Below, piece by piece: positions 1-8,488 of a DNA stretch of 53,216 nucleotides. Source of the DNA: M55B144 sp964550615 (GTDB lineage: Bacteria; Bipolaricaulota; Bipolaricaulia; UBA7950; UBA9294). The number at the start of each line of letters is the position of its first letter. Position 1 is the first letter of the stretch. The position numbers were made by a program, and so were the translations under genes. The stretch spans positions 1-53,216 of the forward strand of contig CAZKAB010000008.1 of the NCBI GenBank assembly GCA_964550615.1. Reading direction: 5' to 3'. The notes beneath the pieces were generated by a model. It made no database searches, was not told the origin of the DNA, and saw only the letters and a list, made by a program, of their open reading frames with translations.

Positions 1-170
1 TTCACTTGTCAATGAGCTACACTTATACTATACCTTGAAAGTGATTGTTTCAGACAGTAGCCATCACTTACTACAGAGAACATCTCTTGCGCTTACCACG
101 CGTGTCTCCTCCCGCGCACAACGTAAGCCCTTAAGCGGCCATTTGTCTCGGTGCTCCCACGGAAGCGGCG

Positions 171-176
171 TAGAAT
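171..176 (+). promoter_or_regulatory. -10 box TAGAAT for the 184 lipoprotein gene, possibly leaderless
   Basis: TAGAAT ends 7 bases before the ATG at 184, so transcription would begin at or next to the start codon. No good -35 is visible at 16-18 bases; a TTGTCT lies at 143-148, with a spacer that is too long. The bases between box and start (CAAGGGC) could serve as a poor ribosome site, so this is only suggestive. Bases 1-150 upstream hold no gene I can support. Confidence 0.4.
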
Positions 177-183
177 CAAGGGC

Positions 184-660
184 ATGAAGAGACGAAGAGA
201 AGAGTTGAAGCGCGTGCTCAGACTCCTGCAGTTGTCTGCACTGCTGATAGTGGCGTTTGTTTTGTACGGGTGCCTTGCTTCGTTCACTCCGATTGATATC
301 GCCGGCACGTGGAGCGGGACAATTGCGTGGACCGAAGGGCCAGCGGCCGGGTTCACAACGCCGATTATGCTGATACTCACGCAGGATGGAACCGATATTA
401 CTGGCGAGATTGGACTAACGGGGCCAGGATCAACGCCATTCTCCGTGCCGATCACAGAAGGAACGGCCGGCAGTAGCTCGTTCACCATAACCGGAAGTGG
501 AAGCATGGATGTGATAGCGCCACCGGTCGCCATTGCCATCAATCTGCATGGAGATAGCGATGGCCAGACGGTGACCGGGACCGGTACGCAGACGATCAAC
601 AGCGCGATTTACGCTTTCACTTGGACAGCCACTCTGACCGCGCCGCCGCCGGAGGACTGA
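184..660 (+). CDS. Small exported lipoprotein, function unknown
   Basis: A 158-residue protein with a basic N-terminus, a hydrophobic segment and a lipobox-like L-Y-G-C with the cysteine at about residue 30, so it is probably lipid-anchored on the outer face of the membrane. The mature part is rich in G, T, S and I in alternating patterns, like a small beta-sandwich or lipocalin-like fold; no catalytic motif is seen. The start at 184 is chosen over an ATG at 151 because the latter would lie upstream of the TAGAAT box at 171 and would add a basic tail before the signal sequence. The gene stands alone, with 231 bases before gltX. I do not recognise the family. Confidence 0.6.
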   Translation: MKRRREELKRVLRLLQLSALLIVAFVLYGCLASFTPIDIAGTWSGTIAWTEGPAAGFTTPIMLILTQDGTDITGEIGLTGPGSTPFSVPITEGTAGSSSFTITGSGSMDVIAPPVAIAINLHGDSDGQTVTGTGTQTINSAIYAFTWTATLTAPPPED

Positions 661-850
661 GCCGCGAACCGCATGAGGGGATTGTGCGGTGTGTGTGCGA
701 AGGCACGTCGTGTGAGTGCGGAATCGGGAGGCACCTCGCCTCAGGGCTCGATGTGAGTCATGTCGTCATCGTACGCGGATCCTTCCATCGTTTCAGTGAA
801 TAGAGCGATCTCTCGGCACGACGGCGCTAGCTGTCACGCTTGCGTGATGG

Positions 851-856
851 TAGAAT
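851..856 (+). promoter_or_regulatory. -10 box TAGAAT for gltX
   Basis: TAGAAT lies 35 bases upstream of the gltX ATG at 892. A transcript beginning near 863 would exclude the in-frame ATG at 859 and leave about 29 bases of leader carrying the ribosome site GGGAG. No convincing -35 is visible. The stretch 661-850 between the lipoprotein gene and this box holds no supported gene, only a weak GAGGC/GCCTC hairpin near 731-745. Confidence 0.45.
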
Positions 857-891
857 GAATGCAGGTGAGGATAAGGAAAGGGAGTAATGAG

Positions 892-2175
892 ATGGTCAGA
901 GTGAGATTCGCCCCCAGCCCGACCGGATATTTGCACGTCGGCGGGGCGCGCACGGCGTTGTTCAACTGGCTGTACGCCCGTCATCACGACGGTGCGTTCA
1001 TCCTGCGGATAGAAGACACCGATCAAGAGCGCTCAACGCAGGAATCGATCGATCAGATTGCCGAGGCAATGCAGTGGTTGGGGCTTGATTGGGATGAGTA
1101 CTATCGCCAGACGGATCGCACCGACGTACATCAAAATGCGGCACGGCGGCTGCTGGATAGCGGCGCCGCCTATGAGCAGGATGGTGCATGGTGGTTTCGC
1201 ATCCCTGCGGGCGAGACGGTGGTGCGCGACGCACTGACCGGAGATGTGCGATTCAGTCACGACGAAATCAAGGATTTCGTCATCCGTCGCTCCGATGGGA
1301 GCTTCGTTTACAACTTTGTTGTAGTAGTGGATGACGCCGATATGGGAATCACCCACGTTATCCGCGGCGACGATCACCTGACGAACACTCCCAAACAGAT
1401 TCTCTTATATCGAGCGCTGGGAAGAGAGCTTCCTTCTTTCGCGCATCTGCCGATGATCCTCGGGCCGGATCGTACACGGCTTTCGAAGCGCCACGGAGTA
1501 ACCTCGGTACTCGAGTACAAACGCCGTGGATTCCTCCCCGAGACAATGGTCAACTTCTTCGCCCGCCTTGGCTGGTCGCACGGCGATCAGGAGGTGTTCA
1601 CGCGTGACGAGTTGATTCGGCTGTTCGATCTGGACGCCGTTGGGAGTTCCGCCGCTGTGTTCGATGAAGAGAAACTGCGCTGGCTGAATCAACAGCATCT
1701 CAAGACAGCCGATCCTGCGCGGTTGGTGGATCTGTTGCAACCGTTTGTCTGTTCAAGAGGGGCGGTTACTGAATCGATGTGGAAAGAAGCCGGAACGGAT
1801 CGACTCGCGCAAGGTGCGTCCTTGTTGCGTCACCGTTGCCACACCCTGGTTGATCTGGCGGAGATGATGTTGATCCTGTTCCCGGTTCCGATGGTGAGTG
1901 AAGTCGATCTTAATATCGATGAGCGCCAGGCCGAGCTAGTTTCAGCGGTATGCGATTCCTTTGCCGGCGCGAAGTCGTTTTCGCATGAGGATGTGGAAAC
2001 GCTGCTACGCGACACTCTGTCGGCAAGAGGGGCAAAGCTGAAAGATGTGGCTGCCGTGATCCGCGCCGCCGCAACGGGACGTGCCGTCGGTCCGGGGCTA
2101 TTCGACATTCTGTCGGTCATCGGAAACGATCTTGTCGCACAACGGCTGCGGGCGATTGAGGGAGCGGATCGATGA
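892..2175 (+). CDS. gltX: Glutamyl-tRNA synthetase (class I)
   Basis: This enzyme charges tRNA-Glu (or tRNA-Glu and tRNA-Gln) with glutamate in the cytoplasm. The class I signature PSPTGYLHVG is at residues 8-17 and the KMSKS-type loop reads LSKRH near residue 197. At 427 residues it is somewhat shorter than the usual 460-490, so the C-terminal anticodon-binding part is compact; I cannot tell from sequence alone whether it is discriminating. The start at 892 follows GGGAG and lies below the -10 box at 851. Its stop overlaps the ATG of the exported TlpA-like gene (ATGA at 2172-2175), so translation of the two is likely coupled, an unusual partnership. Confidence 0.95.
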   Translation: MVRVRFAPSPTGYLHVGGARTALFNWLYARHHDGAFILRIEDTDQERSTQESIDQIAEAMQWLGLDWDEYYRQTDRTDVHQNAARRLLDSGAAYEQDGAWWFRIPAGETVVRDALTGDVRFSHDEIKDFVIRRSDGSFVYNFVVVVDDADMGITHVIRGDDHLTNTPKQILLYRALGRELPSFAHLPMILGPDRTRLSKRHGVTSVLEYKRRGFLPETMVNFFARLGWSHGDQEVFTRDELIRLFDLDAVGSSAAVFDEEKLRWLNQQHLKTADPARLVDLLQPFVCSRGAVTESMWKEAGTDRLAQGASLLRHRCHTLVDLAEMMLILFPVPMVSEVDLNIDERQAELVSAVCDSFAGAKSFSHEDVETLLRDTLSARGAKLKDVAAVIRAAATGRAVGPGLFDILSVIGNDLVAQRLRAIEGADR

Positions 2176-3326
2176 GCCGTCGCTATTTGTGGATGGGTGC
2201 CGTTCTCAGCATCCTTGCTTCCGCGGCCGCATTTGCAGCGACGGCCGACTTGCACTATGTCGACTCGATACTCGATCTGACGAGCTACTATCATCCGCAA
2301 GGGATTCAGCTCTCTTCGCAACCGATTCCCGCTCTGACCGAGCCGAGCTATCACGGGACTGCAATGTATGGGCTTGTCCCGCTTGGAGGAATGCGGTTTC
2401 CGGTTGTACTGGATTCAGACGGCGGGAGCGGAACGCTGTATGTGGACGTTGATGGAAGCGGCGCCCTATCCGCGGCGAGCTGGATGAGTCACGGACAGGA
2501 CGGGAACTACCTGGCGAGCGTATCATTCCGGCTCTCCGGAGAAGCCGTTGATGAGAGACGCTATCGCGCCTTCCTCATGTGGAACCCGGATACGCCCAGC
2601 GTGCTTACCTACTGCCGTGACAACTACGAGAGCGGCGAAATCGATCTCGATGGTGCGATGTACAAGATTGCCATCATTGATGAAAACAGTGACGGGGAGT
2701 TCGACGATCTTTCAGGCGGAGTGTTTCTCATCGATCTTGATCGGGACGGAACGATTCTGGCGTCGCCGGATTCGCACGAGCGGTACAGGTTGGATGAGGC
2801 GTTCAACATTGGCGGCGAAGTATATGCTGTTACCAGGGTAACGGCCGACGGCTCGCAGATCGAAATCGACAAGAGCGACACGTGGGTTGATCCAAAGCCG
2901 CCGCTCGAGGTTGGATATCCTGCTCCGGACTTCTCACTCACCGATTATGAAGGCGACAAGATACAGCTTTCATCCCTGCAAGGAAAGATCGTACTGATAG
3001 ATTTCTGGGCGAGCTGGTGTTCGCCTTGTCGGGACGAGCTCGCGAATGTCGAAGCGATCGCCAACGAGTACGCCGATGACGGTGTTGTTGTTCTTGGAGT
3101 TGATATCGATCGAAACGAAGGGGCGTTTGCCGGCATCGTGTCATCGTTCGGGCTCACCTATCGTCAGATCTTTGATGGCGCCGACGGCCCAGTCTCTTCT
3201 CTGTATCGTGTTATCGGGATTCCGATGACATACCTGATCGATCGCCAAGGCATTATTCGCGGCAAGCGACTGCGGGGGGATACGCTGCGGCAGGCGATCG
3301 ACGGGCTTGTGGGAGAAGGTAAGTGA
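2172..3326 (+). CDS. Exported TlpA/ResA-like thioredoxin with a large N-terminal domain
   Basis: A 384-residue protein with an N-terminal signal sequence. Residues about 25-250 form a beta-rich domain with two acidic loops (DENSDGEFDD and DLDRDG) that look like EF-hand or dockerin-type calcium loops. Residues about 255-380 are a TlpA-like thioredoxin fold with the active site WCSPC (cysteines near 283 and 286) and the cis-proline segment GIPMTYLID. By family it would reduce disulfides outside the cytoplasm. It overlaps gltX by 4 bases and its own stop overlaps the GTG of the next gene, so it sits in a coupled unit with a second thioredoxin and a polyferredoxin. Its substrate is not evident. 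Confidence 0.85.
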   Translation: MSRRYLWMGAVLSILASAAAFAATADLHYVDSILDLTSYYHPQGIQLSSQPIPALTEPSYHGTAMYGLVPLGGMRFPVVLDSDGGSGTLYVDVDGSGALSAASWMSHGQDGNYLASVSFRLSGEAVDERRYRAFLMWNPDTPSVLTYCRDNYESGEIDLDGAMYKIAIIDENSDGEFDDLSGGVFLIDLDRDGTILASPDSHERYRLDEAFNIGGEVYAVTRVTADGSQIEIDKSDTWVDPKPPLEVGYPAPDFSLTDYEGDKIQLSSLQGKIVLIDFWASWCSPCRDELANVEAIANEYADDGVVVLGVDIDRNEGAFAGIVSSFGLTYRQIFDGADGPVSSLYRVIGIPMTYLIDRQGIIRGKRLRGDTLRQAIDGLVGEGK

Positions 3327-4324
3327 GCTATCGGGCGAGTGTCCGAGCTATCTTGCTCTTGCTCGCCACATGTCTCATCACCGGTGCTGTCGCGTGGGCG
3401 CAGTCGCCGATCCTGAAGTTCACCGTTTCTCCCGATGACGTCTCACTTTCTCCTGGGGGGACTGCGGCAATTGAGGTAAGAGTCGACAACGGCTCCGTAT
3501 ATCAGGCTGACGACATCGCCGTGAGCTTGTCTCCGACCGGTGGGATTACACTTGATCCGTCCGAGGTGTCAGTAGTTGAGATCGCGCCGTTTGCTGCGAG
3601 CACCGTCGCTGCAAATCTGGTCGCATCCTCCTCTCTTGCGGAAGGTCGATACGGTCTATCCCTCGACGTGATATATACGTATTGCATTGATATCAGTTGT
3701 TTCCAAATTGTGGAACAGATTCCGCTTACGGTTGCCGTCAGTAAAACGGCAGTGGCTGCCCCGGTGGCGGTGCGCGTGCATCTCCCACCTTGGCTATTGC
3801 CCGGTGCGGGGGCGGTGCTAATTGCATTGGGATTGGGCCTGTGGCGATTCCGCGACCAACGTCTGCCCCTGTACGTAATCCTGACCGTTCTCGTCGTTGT
3901 GGGGCTGGCCTACGGCGTTTCCCGCGGCCAGCATGAACAAGCGCAAGAGATCGCGGCCGTACTCTGCACGTCGTGCGTAGGGATCGAATCGGCGGAGCCG
4001 GGAGCCCCTTCCCTAACGCCCGCGGGCTTGGCGGCTCTGGGAGGAGTCACTTCTGATGTTGACCTGATAGTCTTCTTCGCTCCATGGTGCCACACCTGTC
4101 CGTATGCGGAAGCGATGGTGGAGCAGATGGCGGCAGCGAACGAACACATCCACTACCAATTCATCGATGTCAGCACTCAACGTGATCTGGCGATGAAGCA
4201 CGGTGTCATACGTTCCAATCGGACTATCGTTCCGGCGATCGTCCGCACGGACACGGGTGAAGTGATATTTGGGATTGAAGATCTGGAGAGCCGCTTGCTT
4301 CACATGTTGGGAGTGGGGACATGA
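3323..4324 (+). CDS. Membrane protein: exported beta-sandwich, two TM helices, thioredoxin domain with an extra CxxC
   Basis: A 333-residue protein, GTG start overlapping the preceding TGA. Signal sequence at residues 1-26; a beta-sandwich of the NEW3/COG1470 kind at about 30-145; transmembrane segments at about 157-174 and 181-198 joined by a short basic loop (RFRDQR); then a thioredoxin-like domain. By the positive-inside rule both flanking domains face outward. The thioredoxin site is WCHTC (near 256-259). A second pair, CTSC (near 214-217), precedes it just after the second helix and could relay electrons. It is coupled by ATGA to the polyferredoxin gene, which suggests a membrane redox partner. 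The family assignment of the N-terminal domain is tentative. Confidence 0.75.
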   Translation: MSYRASVRAILLLLATCLITGAVAWAQSPILKFTVSPDDVSLSPGGTAAIEVRVDNGSVYQADDIAVSLSPTGGITLDPSEVSVVEIAPFAASTVAANLVASSSLAEGRYGLSLDVIYTYCIDISCFQIVEQIPLTVAVSKTAVAAPVAVRVHLPPWLLPGAGAVLIALGLGLWRFRDQRLPLYVILTVLVVVGLAYGVSRGQHEQAQEIAAVLCTSCVGIESAEPGAPSLTPAGLAALGGVTSDVDLIVFFAPWCHTCPYAEAMVEQMAAANEHIHYQFIDVSTQRDLAMKHGVIRSNRTIVPAIVRTDTGEVIFGIEDLESRLLHMLGVGT

Positions 4325-5151
4325 GATTGTCGATCATGCGGAGGATAAGCCAGTTCTTCGGAATTGTACTCGGCTTGTTCGGAGCTACCGGGATCGGGAT
4401 GACGCACATTATCTTCCCCGGCCTTCACTGCTACGCCTGCCCGCTTGCGGTGACGATCTGCCCGATCGGGCTGATGCAGAATCTCGTGGTCTATGGAACG
4501 TTTCCCTACTTCTGGATCGGCGCGATTGTCGCCTATGGCTTGCTTGCCGGAAGAGGATTCTGCGGCTGGTTCTGCCCGTTCGGAACGTTGAACGATCTTC
4601 TGTCTTTCCGGCGCGTGCGCATCAGCAGGCCCATCTCATATTCCAAGTTTGTTGTGCTGGCGGGGACGGTAGTCGCTGCGTGGGCATTCGCCGACACCAT
4701 GTTCTGCAAAATATGCCCGGCCGCATCACTTGAGGCGTCGATCCCCTATCTCTTTCTAGGCGTGGCACATGTCAATCGCCCATTTGTCGTGCACATGATT
4801 ACGCTTGGCCTTACGCTACTGGGGATGTTGTTGATCGCGCGCTTCTGGTGCCGCTACCTGTGCCCAATGGGGGCGTTGCTTTCGCTGTTCAACCGCGTAA
4901 GCTTCCTTCATCTCACACTTGACACAAGCCGTTGCGGACGATGTAGCGATTGTGCCTCGTCCTGTCCGATGGGAATCAATCCGCACGAAGACCACGACGA
5001 TCACAACTGCATCAAGTGTGGGGAGTGCGCTTCCGCGTGCTCGTTTGACGCTCTCAAGCTGACATTTGCTCCGCAGATCACGCACGAACGGAACGCTCGG
5101 AAGGTTGCGGATGAACGACGCGCACAACAAGGATCAAGGGACGGATCGTAG
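4321..5151 (+). CDS. NapH-like membrane polyferredoxin (4Fe-4S)
   Basis: A 276-residue integral membrane protein with about five hydrophobic segments. It has the paired motifs CGWFCPFG and CRYLCPMG typical of NapH/CcoG/YccM-type electron-transfer proteins, plus two further pairs, CYACP and CKICP. A C-terminal two-cluster ferredoxin domain follows (CGRCSDCASSCP and CIKCGECASACS). The family passes electrons between the quinone or ferredoxin pool and exported partners. Here it is the last gene of a unit with two exported thioredoxin-fold proteins, so I infer it may supply their electrons; that link is not established. The 3' end overlaps the convergent peptidase gene by 18 bases. Confidence 0.85.
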   Translation: MRLSIMRRISQFFGIVLGLFGATGIGMTHIIFPGLHCYACPLAVTICPIGLMQNLVVYGTFPYFWIGAIVAYGLLAGRGFCGWFCPFGTLNDLLSFRRVRISRPISYSKFVVLAGTVVAAWAFADTMFCKICPAASLEASIPYLFLGVAHVNRPFVVHMITLGLTLLGMLLIARFWCRYLCPMGALLSLFNRVSFLHLTLDTSRCGRCSDCASSCPMGINPHEDHDDHNCIKCGECASACSFDALKLTFAPQITHERNARKVADERRAQQGSRDGS

Positions 5152-6345
5152 CAGAATCGACGCGTAGACGGCACCAGTGATTATGAGCGTCAGTGCAATT
5201 GCGATCAGAATACCGACTGTGGTCGATGATGCGGGCTCCGCGCTGATTGTGTAGGCGGCGATTTCATACCCGAGCGGACGCCCTGGATAGGAAGGGTCTT
5301 CCGCCCATGCCTCCCAAGTCCATGTTCCCGCCTCGGATTGCGAGACAGTTTCTTTTCCCCAAATGAACGTTCCGTCCGACAACGGCCGCGCCGCCGGATA
5401 GAGGCTCTGTTTGGAGCGTGAGTAGTGAAGTGTCCCTCCTGAGGTCGAGGTGTGGTAGGCATAGCGTACATTGCCGCTTGGGTCGATCACGCGCGTGTAG
5501 AGAAAGAGCGGTGTCGCTCCGTCCGAGCCTTCTTGGACGGTCAGCGAACGCACCTGCGTCTGCCCAGCCTGAACGACCCCGTCCGGAGAGAACGACAATG
5601 AGATACGCAAATCTGACTGCAAAACGGCAGGGACCGGGCCGGACACGACCACGTAGCGGTCGATCGTGTACGACCCGAAAACGCCGTGATCGAGGGTAGT
5701 CTTCACGCCTGCGGAAGCAGCCGTGTCGCTGTTGTACGGATCGATAATTGTGTACGTGGCGGAGGCTTTCCCTGTAATTACCACCCAGTGACAGTCCTCG
5801 GTTTGGGCCGTTGTCCCATGGCAGTGGTTGCCCCAGTGGACACCACAGATGATCGGATACCCGTTCCGCAAGGATTGGTCAATCATCAGGCGAGCATCCG
5901 TTGCAAGTCCGTTCTCATTGTGGTTGACATATGTTGCTGTCGATATTTGCGGCGGTAGATTAGTCCATTCCAGACAACATGCACCCGAACCATCGCCGCA
6001 CTGGCCGTATCCGCCGTGTGTCTTCAGCCAGTCGTTCAGAATCCCCGGATCCATCCCCTTTTGAGTAGCGCCGGTGCAGGAAGAAGCCGCGGGTACGCTG
6101 AGTTCCACGCCGTAGTAGTCGAGGACCATGGCGAAGGACGTGATCAAGCATCCGGCAGATGCGACTGCGTCCGTGCAGCCGTTCGTTCCCATTGAACAAT
6201 TTCCCCAGTATCCGGTTGCGTTGATGTATGCCTGATTGAATGCGGGAACAGGGAGGCTGATGGTCTCTTGTTGCGCCGTTACGGGTACGACGATAAGAAA
6301 TGGGATGAAGGCGGCAAGAAGGACAAGATATGCTGCCTGCCTCAT
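5134..6345 (-). CDS. Exported, C-terminally anchored C39-like cysteine peptidase
   Basis: A 403-residue protein with an N-terminal signal peptide (to about residue 24) and a C-terminal hydrophobic helix with a short tail, so it should be anchored with the catalytic part outside. The region near residues 45-75 carries the papain-clan pattern AGCLITSFAMVLDYYG. A later HWVVITG and IIDPYNSD supply the likely catalytic His and Asp/Asn, as in Peptidase_C39_2 proteins. Residues about 240-365 form a beta-sandwich. Several cysteines (for example CCLEW) suggest disulfides. Its ATG overlaps the stop of the FAD dehydrogenase gene (6342-6345), so the two are co-translated. The substrate is unknown. Confidence 0.8.
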   Translation of the reverse strand: MRQAAYLVLLAAFIPFLIVVPVTAQQETISLPVPAFNQAYINATGYWGNCSMGTNGCTDAVASAGCLITSFAMVLDYYGVELSVPAASSCTGATQKGMDPGILNDWLKTHGGYGQCGDGSGACCLEWTNLPPQISTATYVNHNENGLATDARLMIDQSLRNGYPIICGVHWGNHCHGTTAQTEDCHWVVITGKASATYTIIDPYNSDTAASAGVKTTLDHGVFGSYTIDRYVVVSGPVPAVLQSDLRISLSFSPDGVVQAGQTQVRSLTVQEGSDGATPLFLYTRVIDPSGNVRYAYHTSTSGGTLHYSRSKQSLYPAARPLSDGTFIWGKETVSQSEAGTWTWEAWAEDPSYPGRPLGYEIAAYTISAEPASSTTVGILIAIALTLIITGAVYASILLRSVP

Positions 6346-7691
6346 AACGCCTGTTCTTCTCCCTCCCCCGATTGGGCGCGAATTGAGCGGGCCGCGATCA
6401 GCCCGCTGACGGCGGAGTAGATGATGCCACGGCAGTGACCGGACGCGTCACCGGCGACATAGAATCGGGGTATGGCCGTCTCCATCGTGGGTCTCACCGG
6501 ATAGCGCGTATCGTAGAATTTGATCTCCGGTGCATATAGGAAAGTATTGTCCGCGGTCAGGCCGGGGATGATGTTGTCCAACTGCTCCAGCCCTTCCAGC
6601 AGGTTGACAACAACGCGATCCGGAAGCGCCATGGAAATGTCACCCGGCGTTACGTCACTCAGTGTGGGGGAGATTGTCGCCCGCCGCAGCCGTTCCGTTG
6701 TGGAACGACGTCCGTTGTTTAGGTCTTTCAATCGCTGGATAATCGGCCTGCCGCCGCCAATCGTTGTTGCCAGTTTCGCAATCGCGCGGCCGTATTCGGT
6801 CGTATCCTCTACGGGGTTGGTAAGCTCGATGTGCGAGAGAAGTGCGAAATTGGTGTTGTCCGTCTTTTCGTCGTTCTCCGCATGTCCATTCACCAGCGTA
6901 AAATCGTCGTAGCTCTCCTTCACGACAAACCCGTGCGGATTTGTGCAGAAGGTGCGAACCATGTCATCGTAGGTGGCTGTGCGCACGCGTAGCTTGGCGT
7001 CGTACATCACCTGTTCGATGGGAGTGTAGATCTCGGCAGGGAATTCGACTCTTACGCCAACGTCAATCGGACCGTACTCGGTGATAATCCCCATCTTTCC
7101 CGCTTCCTCGCGCAGCCAATAAGCACCGGCACGGCCGGGGGCGGCGATGACGTAGCGTGCTTCGATATCCTCTGTCCCCGCAAGGATAAACGTATCTCCT
7201 CTTCGTTCGATGTGCTCAACCCTGTTCTCGAGCGAAGCGTGAGTCCCCTCCTCGACGAGATGCTGATAAAACCTATCGATGATCTGCCGGACGTGTGACG
7301 TACCCATGTGACGCTGTCGACCGCTGATGAATTCGATCCCGTATCGGCTGGCCATCTTCTTCAGCTCAAGCAACGCATGTTCGTCCTCGCCGGAGTATTT
7401 CTTTGGGGCGCCGAATGCCGTAAATGTGTCGTCGATTTGATCTATGTATGCCTGTATCACGGACTCGTTGTGGCCTATGCTTGCCGGGTCGCCGCCGATT
7501 TGCGGGGTCAGGTTGAGCTTGCCGTCGGAAAACGCGCCCGCTCCGCCTACTCCGAAACAAATGTGCGTCCGTTCGGTCGGTGCCTTGCCACGATCGATCA
7601 GCAGTACCTCAAGGCCGCTTCCGATAAGTTCCTTGGCAGCGAACAATCCCGCCGGTCCAGCGCCAAGTATTGCTACGTCCACCCGTCTCAT
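6342..7691 (-). CDS. FAD-dependent dehydrogenase (COG2509 type)
   Basis: A 449-residue cytoplasmic flavoprotein. The Rossmann motif GAGPAG lies at about residues 8-13, followed by the family-typical stretch ICFGVGGAGAFSDGKLNL and the late block FCTNPHGFVV. A C-terminal FAD segment (YVAGDASGHCRGI) closes the fold. COG2509 members are uncharacterised FAD-dependent dehydrogenases, so no substrate is assigned. The start at 7691 has a strong GGAGGA eight bases upstream and overlaps the stop of the HAD gene by 4 bases; a longer reading to 7790 would run through that gene and is rejected. Order on this strand: HAD phosphatase, this gene, C39 peptidase. Confidence 0.85.
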   Translation of the reverse strand: MRRVDVAILGAGPAGLFAAKELIGSGLEVLLIDRGKAPTERTHICFGVGGAGAFSDGKLNLTPQIGGDPASIGHNESVIQAYIDQIDDTFTAFGAPKKYSGEDEHALLELKKMASRYGIEFISGRQRHMGTSHVRQIIDRFYQHLVEEGTHASLENRVEHIERRGDTFILAGTEDIEARYVIAAPGRAGAYWLREEAGKMGIITEYGPIDVGVRVEFPAEIYTPIEQVMYDAKLRVRTATYDDMVRTFCTNPHGFVVKESYDDFTLVNGHAENDEKTDNTNFALLSHIELTNPVEDTTEYGRAIAKLATTIGGGRPIIQRLKDLNNGRRSTTERLRRATISPTLSDVTPGDISMALPDRVVVNLLEGLEQLDNIIPGLTADNTFLYAPEIKFYDTRYPVRPTMETAIPRFYVAGDASGHCRGIIYSAVSGLIAARSIRAQSGEGEEQAL

Positions 7692-8413
7692 AGGAGTATC
7701 CTCCGTAGTTCGCTCAATTGAGCGATCGTCATGTCTGCCGCGGTCCTTTCTGGATCCTTCTCCCCATCGGAAGTGACCCACACCGACCACATGCCGGCGT
7801 CGTGTGCTCCAATTATATCTGCCTGATATGAATTGCCTACGTATACGGCTTGCTCGGGGGCTGCCTGTACGTGCCTCAGCATTGTAGCAAACACGCGTCG
7901 ATCTGGCTTGTGGATTCCGGAATCACCCGAGACAAGTATGTGGCTAAAACTCGACTGTATTCTCAGCGCGTCAATCTTGTGCCATTGCAGGTCGCTCGGG
8001 CCGTTTGTCAGCAACCCGAGCGTGTAACGCTTGCCGAGATCGGCAAGGAGCGGGCGTGCGCCGTCGACAAGGCTAAGGGAATCTGCGCGCAAACCTGCAT
8101 AGAGACGTGACAGCGACTGGGCGAGTGTCCGGTCATCGACCCCATTCTCAGACAATAGGCGCGTCCATATCCGATCCCGCAATACTTCGGTGCTCTCATG
8201 ATCAGACTCCATTTCGAACCACAACGCATAGTATCGCGAAGCGGCCTGTTCCGGATCTCCGATCAGGTTATCTCTGCGGTGAACAAGAGACAGGGCAGCG
8301 GTCATTGCTTCCGCCACGCTCGTCTTGTAGTCGCACAGAGTTCCGTCGAGGTCGAAGATGACCGCGGACAAGTTGCGCGGAAATGACGGTTGAATGGCAT
8401 CCTCATTGCGCAT
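7688..8413 (-). CDS. HAD-superfamily hydrolase (phosphoglycolate phosphatase-like)
   Basis: A 241-residue haloacid dehalogenase-type phosphatase. Motif I is FDLDGTLCD near residues 20-28, motif II is LLTNGPSD, and motif III is the GIHKPD lysine block, followed by VYVGNSYQADIIGAHDAG. A helical cap sits between motifs I and II (subclass I). The substrate cannot be inferred. The start ATG at 8413 lies 9 bases after a possible -10 (TAACAT, reverse strand, 8428-8423) and has only a weak AGGA, so it may be another leaderless start. The gene diverges from rsmD, whose coding start is 75 bases away. Confidence 0.85.
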   Translation of the reverse strand: MRNEDAIQPSFPRNLSAVIFDLDGTLCDYKTSVAEAMTAALSLVHRRDNLIGDPEQAASRYYALWFEMESDHESTEVLRDRIWTRLLSENGVDDRTLAQSLSRLYAGLRADSLSLVDGARPLLADLGKRYTLGLLTNGPSDLQWHKIDALRIQSSFSHILVSGDSGIHKPDRRVFATMLRHVQAAPEQAVYVGNSYQADIIGAHDAGMWSVWVTSDGEKDPERTAADMTIAQLSELRRILL

Positions 8414-8488
8414 ATCCTGTATATGTTAACCTGCTTGGCATGCGGGTACATCCCAAGAAGGTCTTTTCGACGGAAACAAGGGAGCGAA

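Noticed and set aside
93..599. 168-codon ORF on the minus strand opposite the lipoprotein gene
   Set aside because: No ribosome site, no recognisable protein, and the plus strand has a clear lipobox and signal sequence.
621..803. 60-codon plus-strand ORF overlapping the lipoprotein 3' end
   Set aside because: No start signal, composition looks random and no motif.
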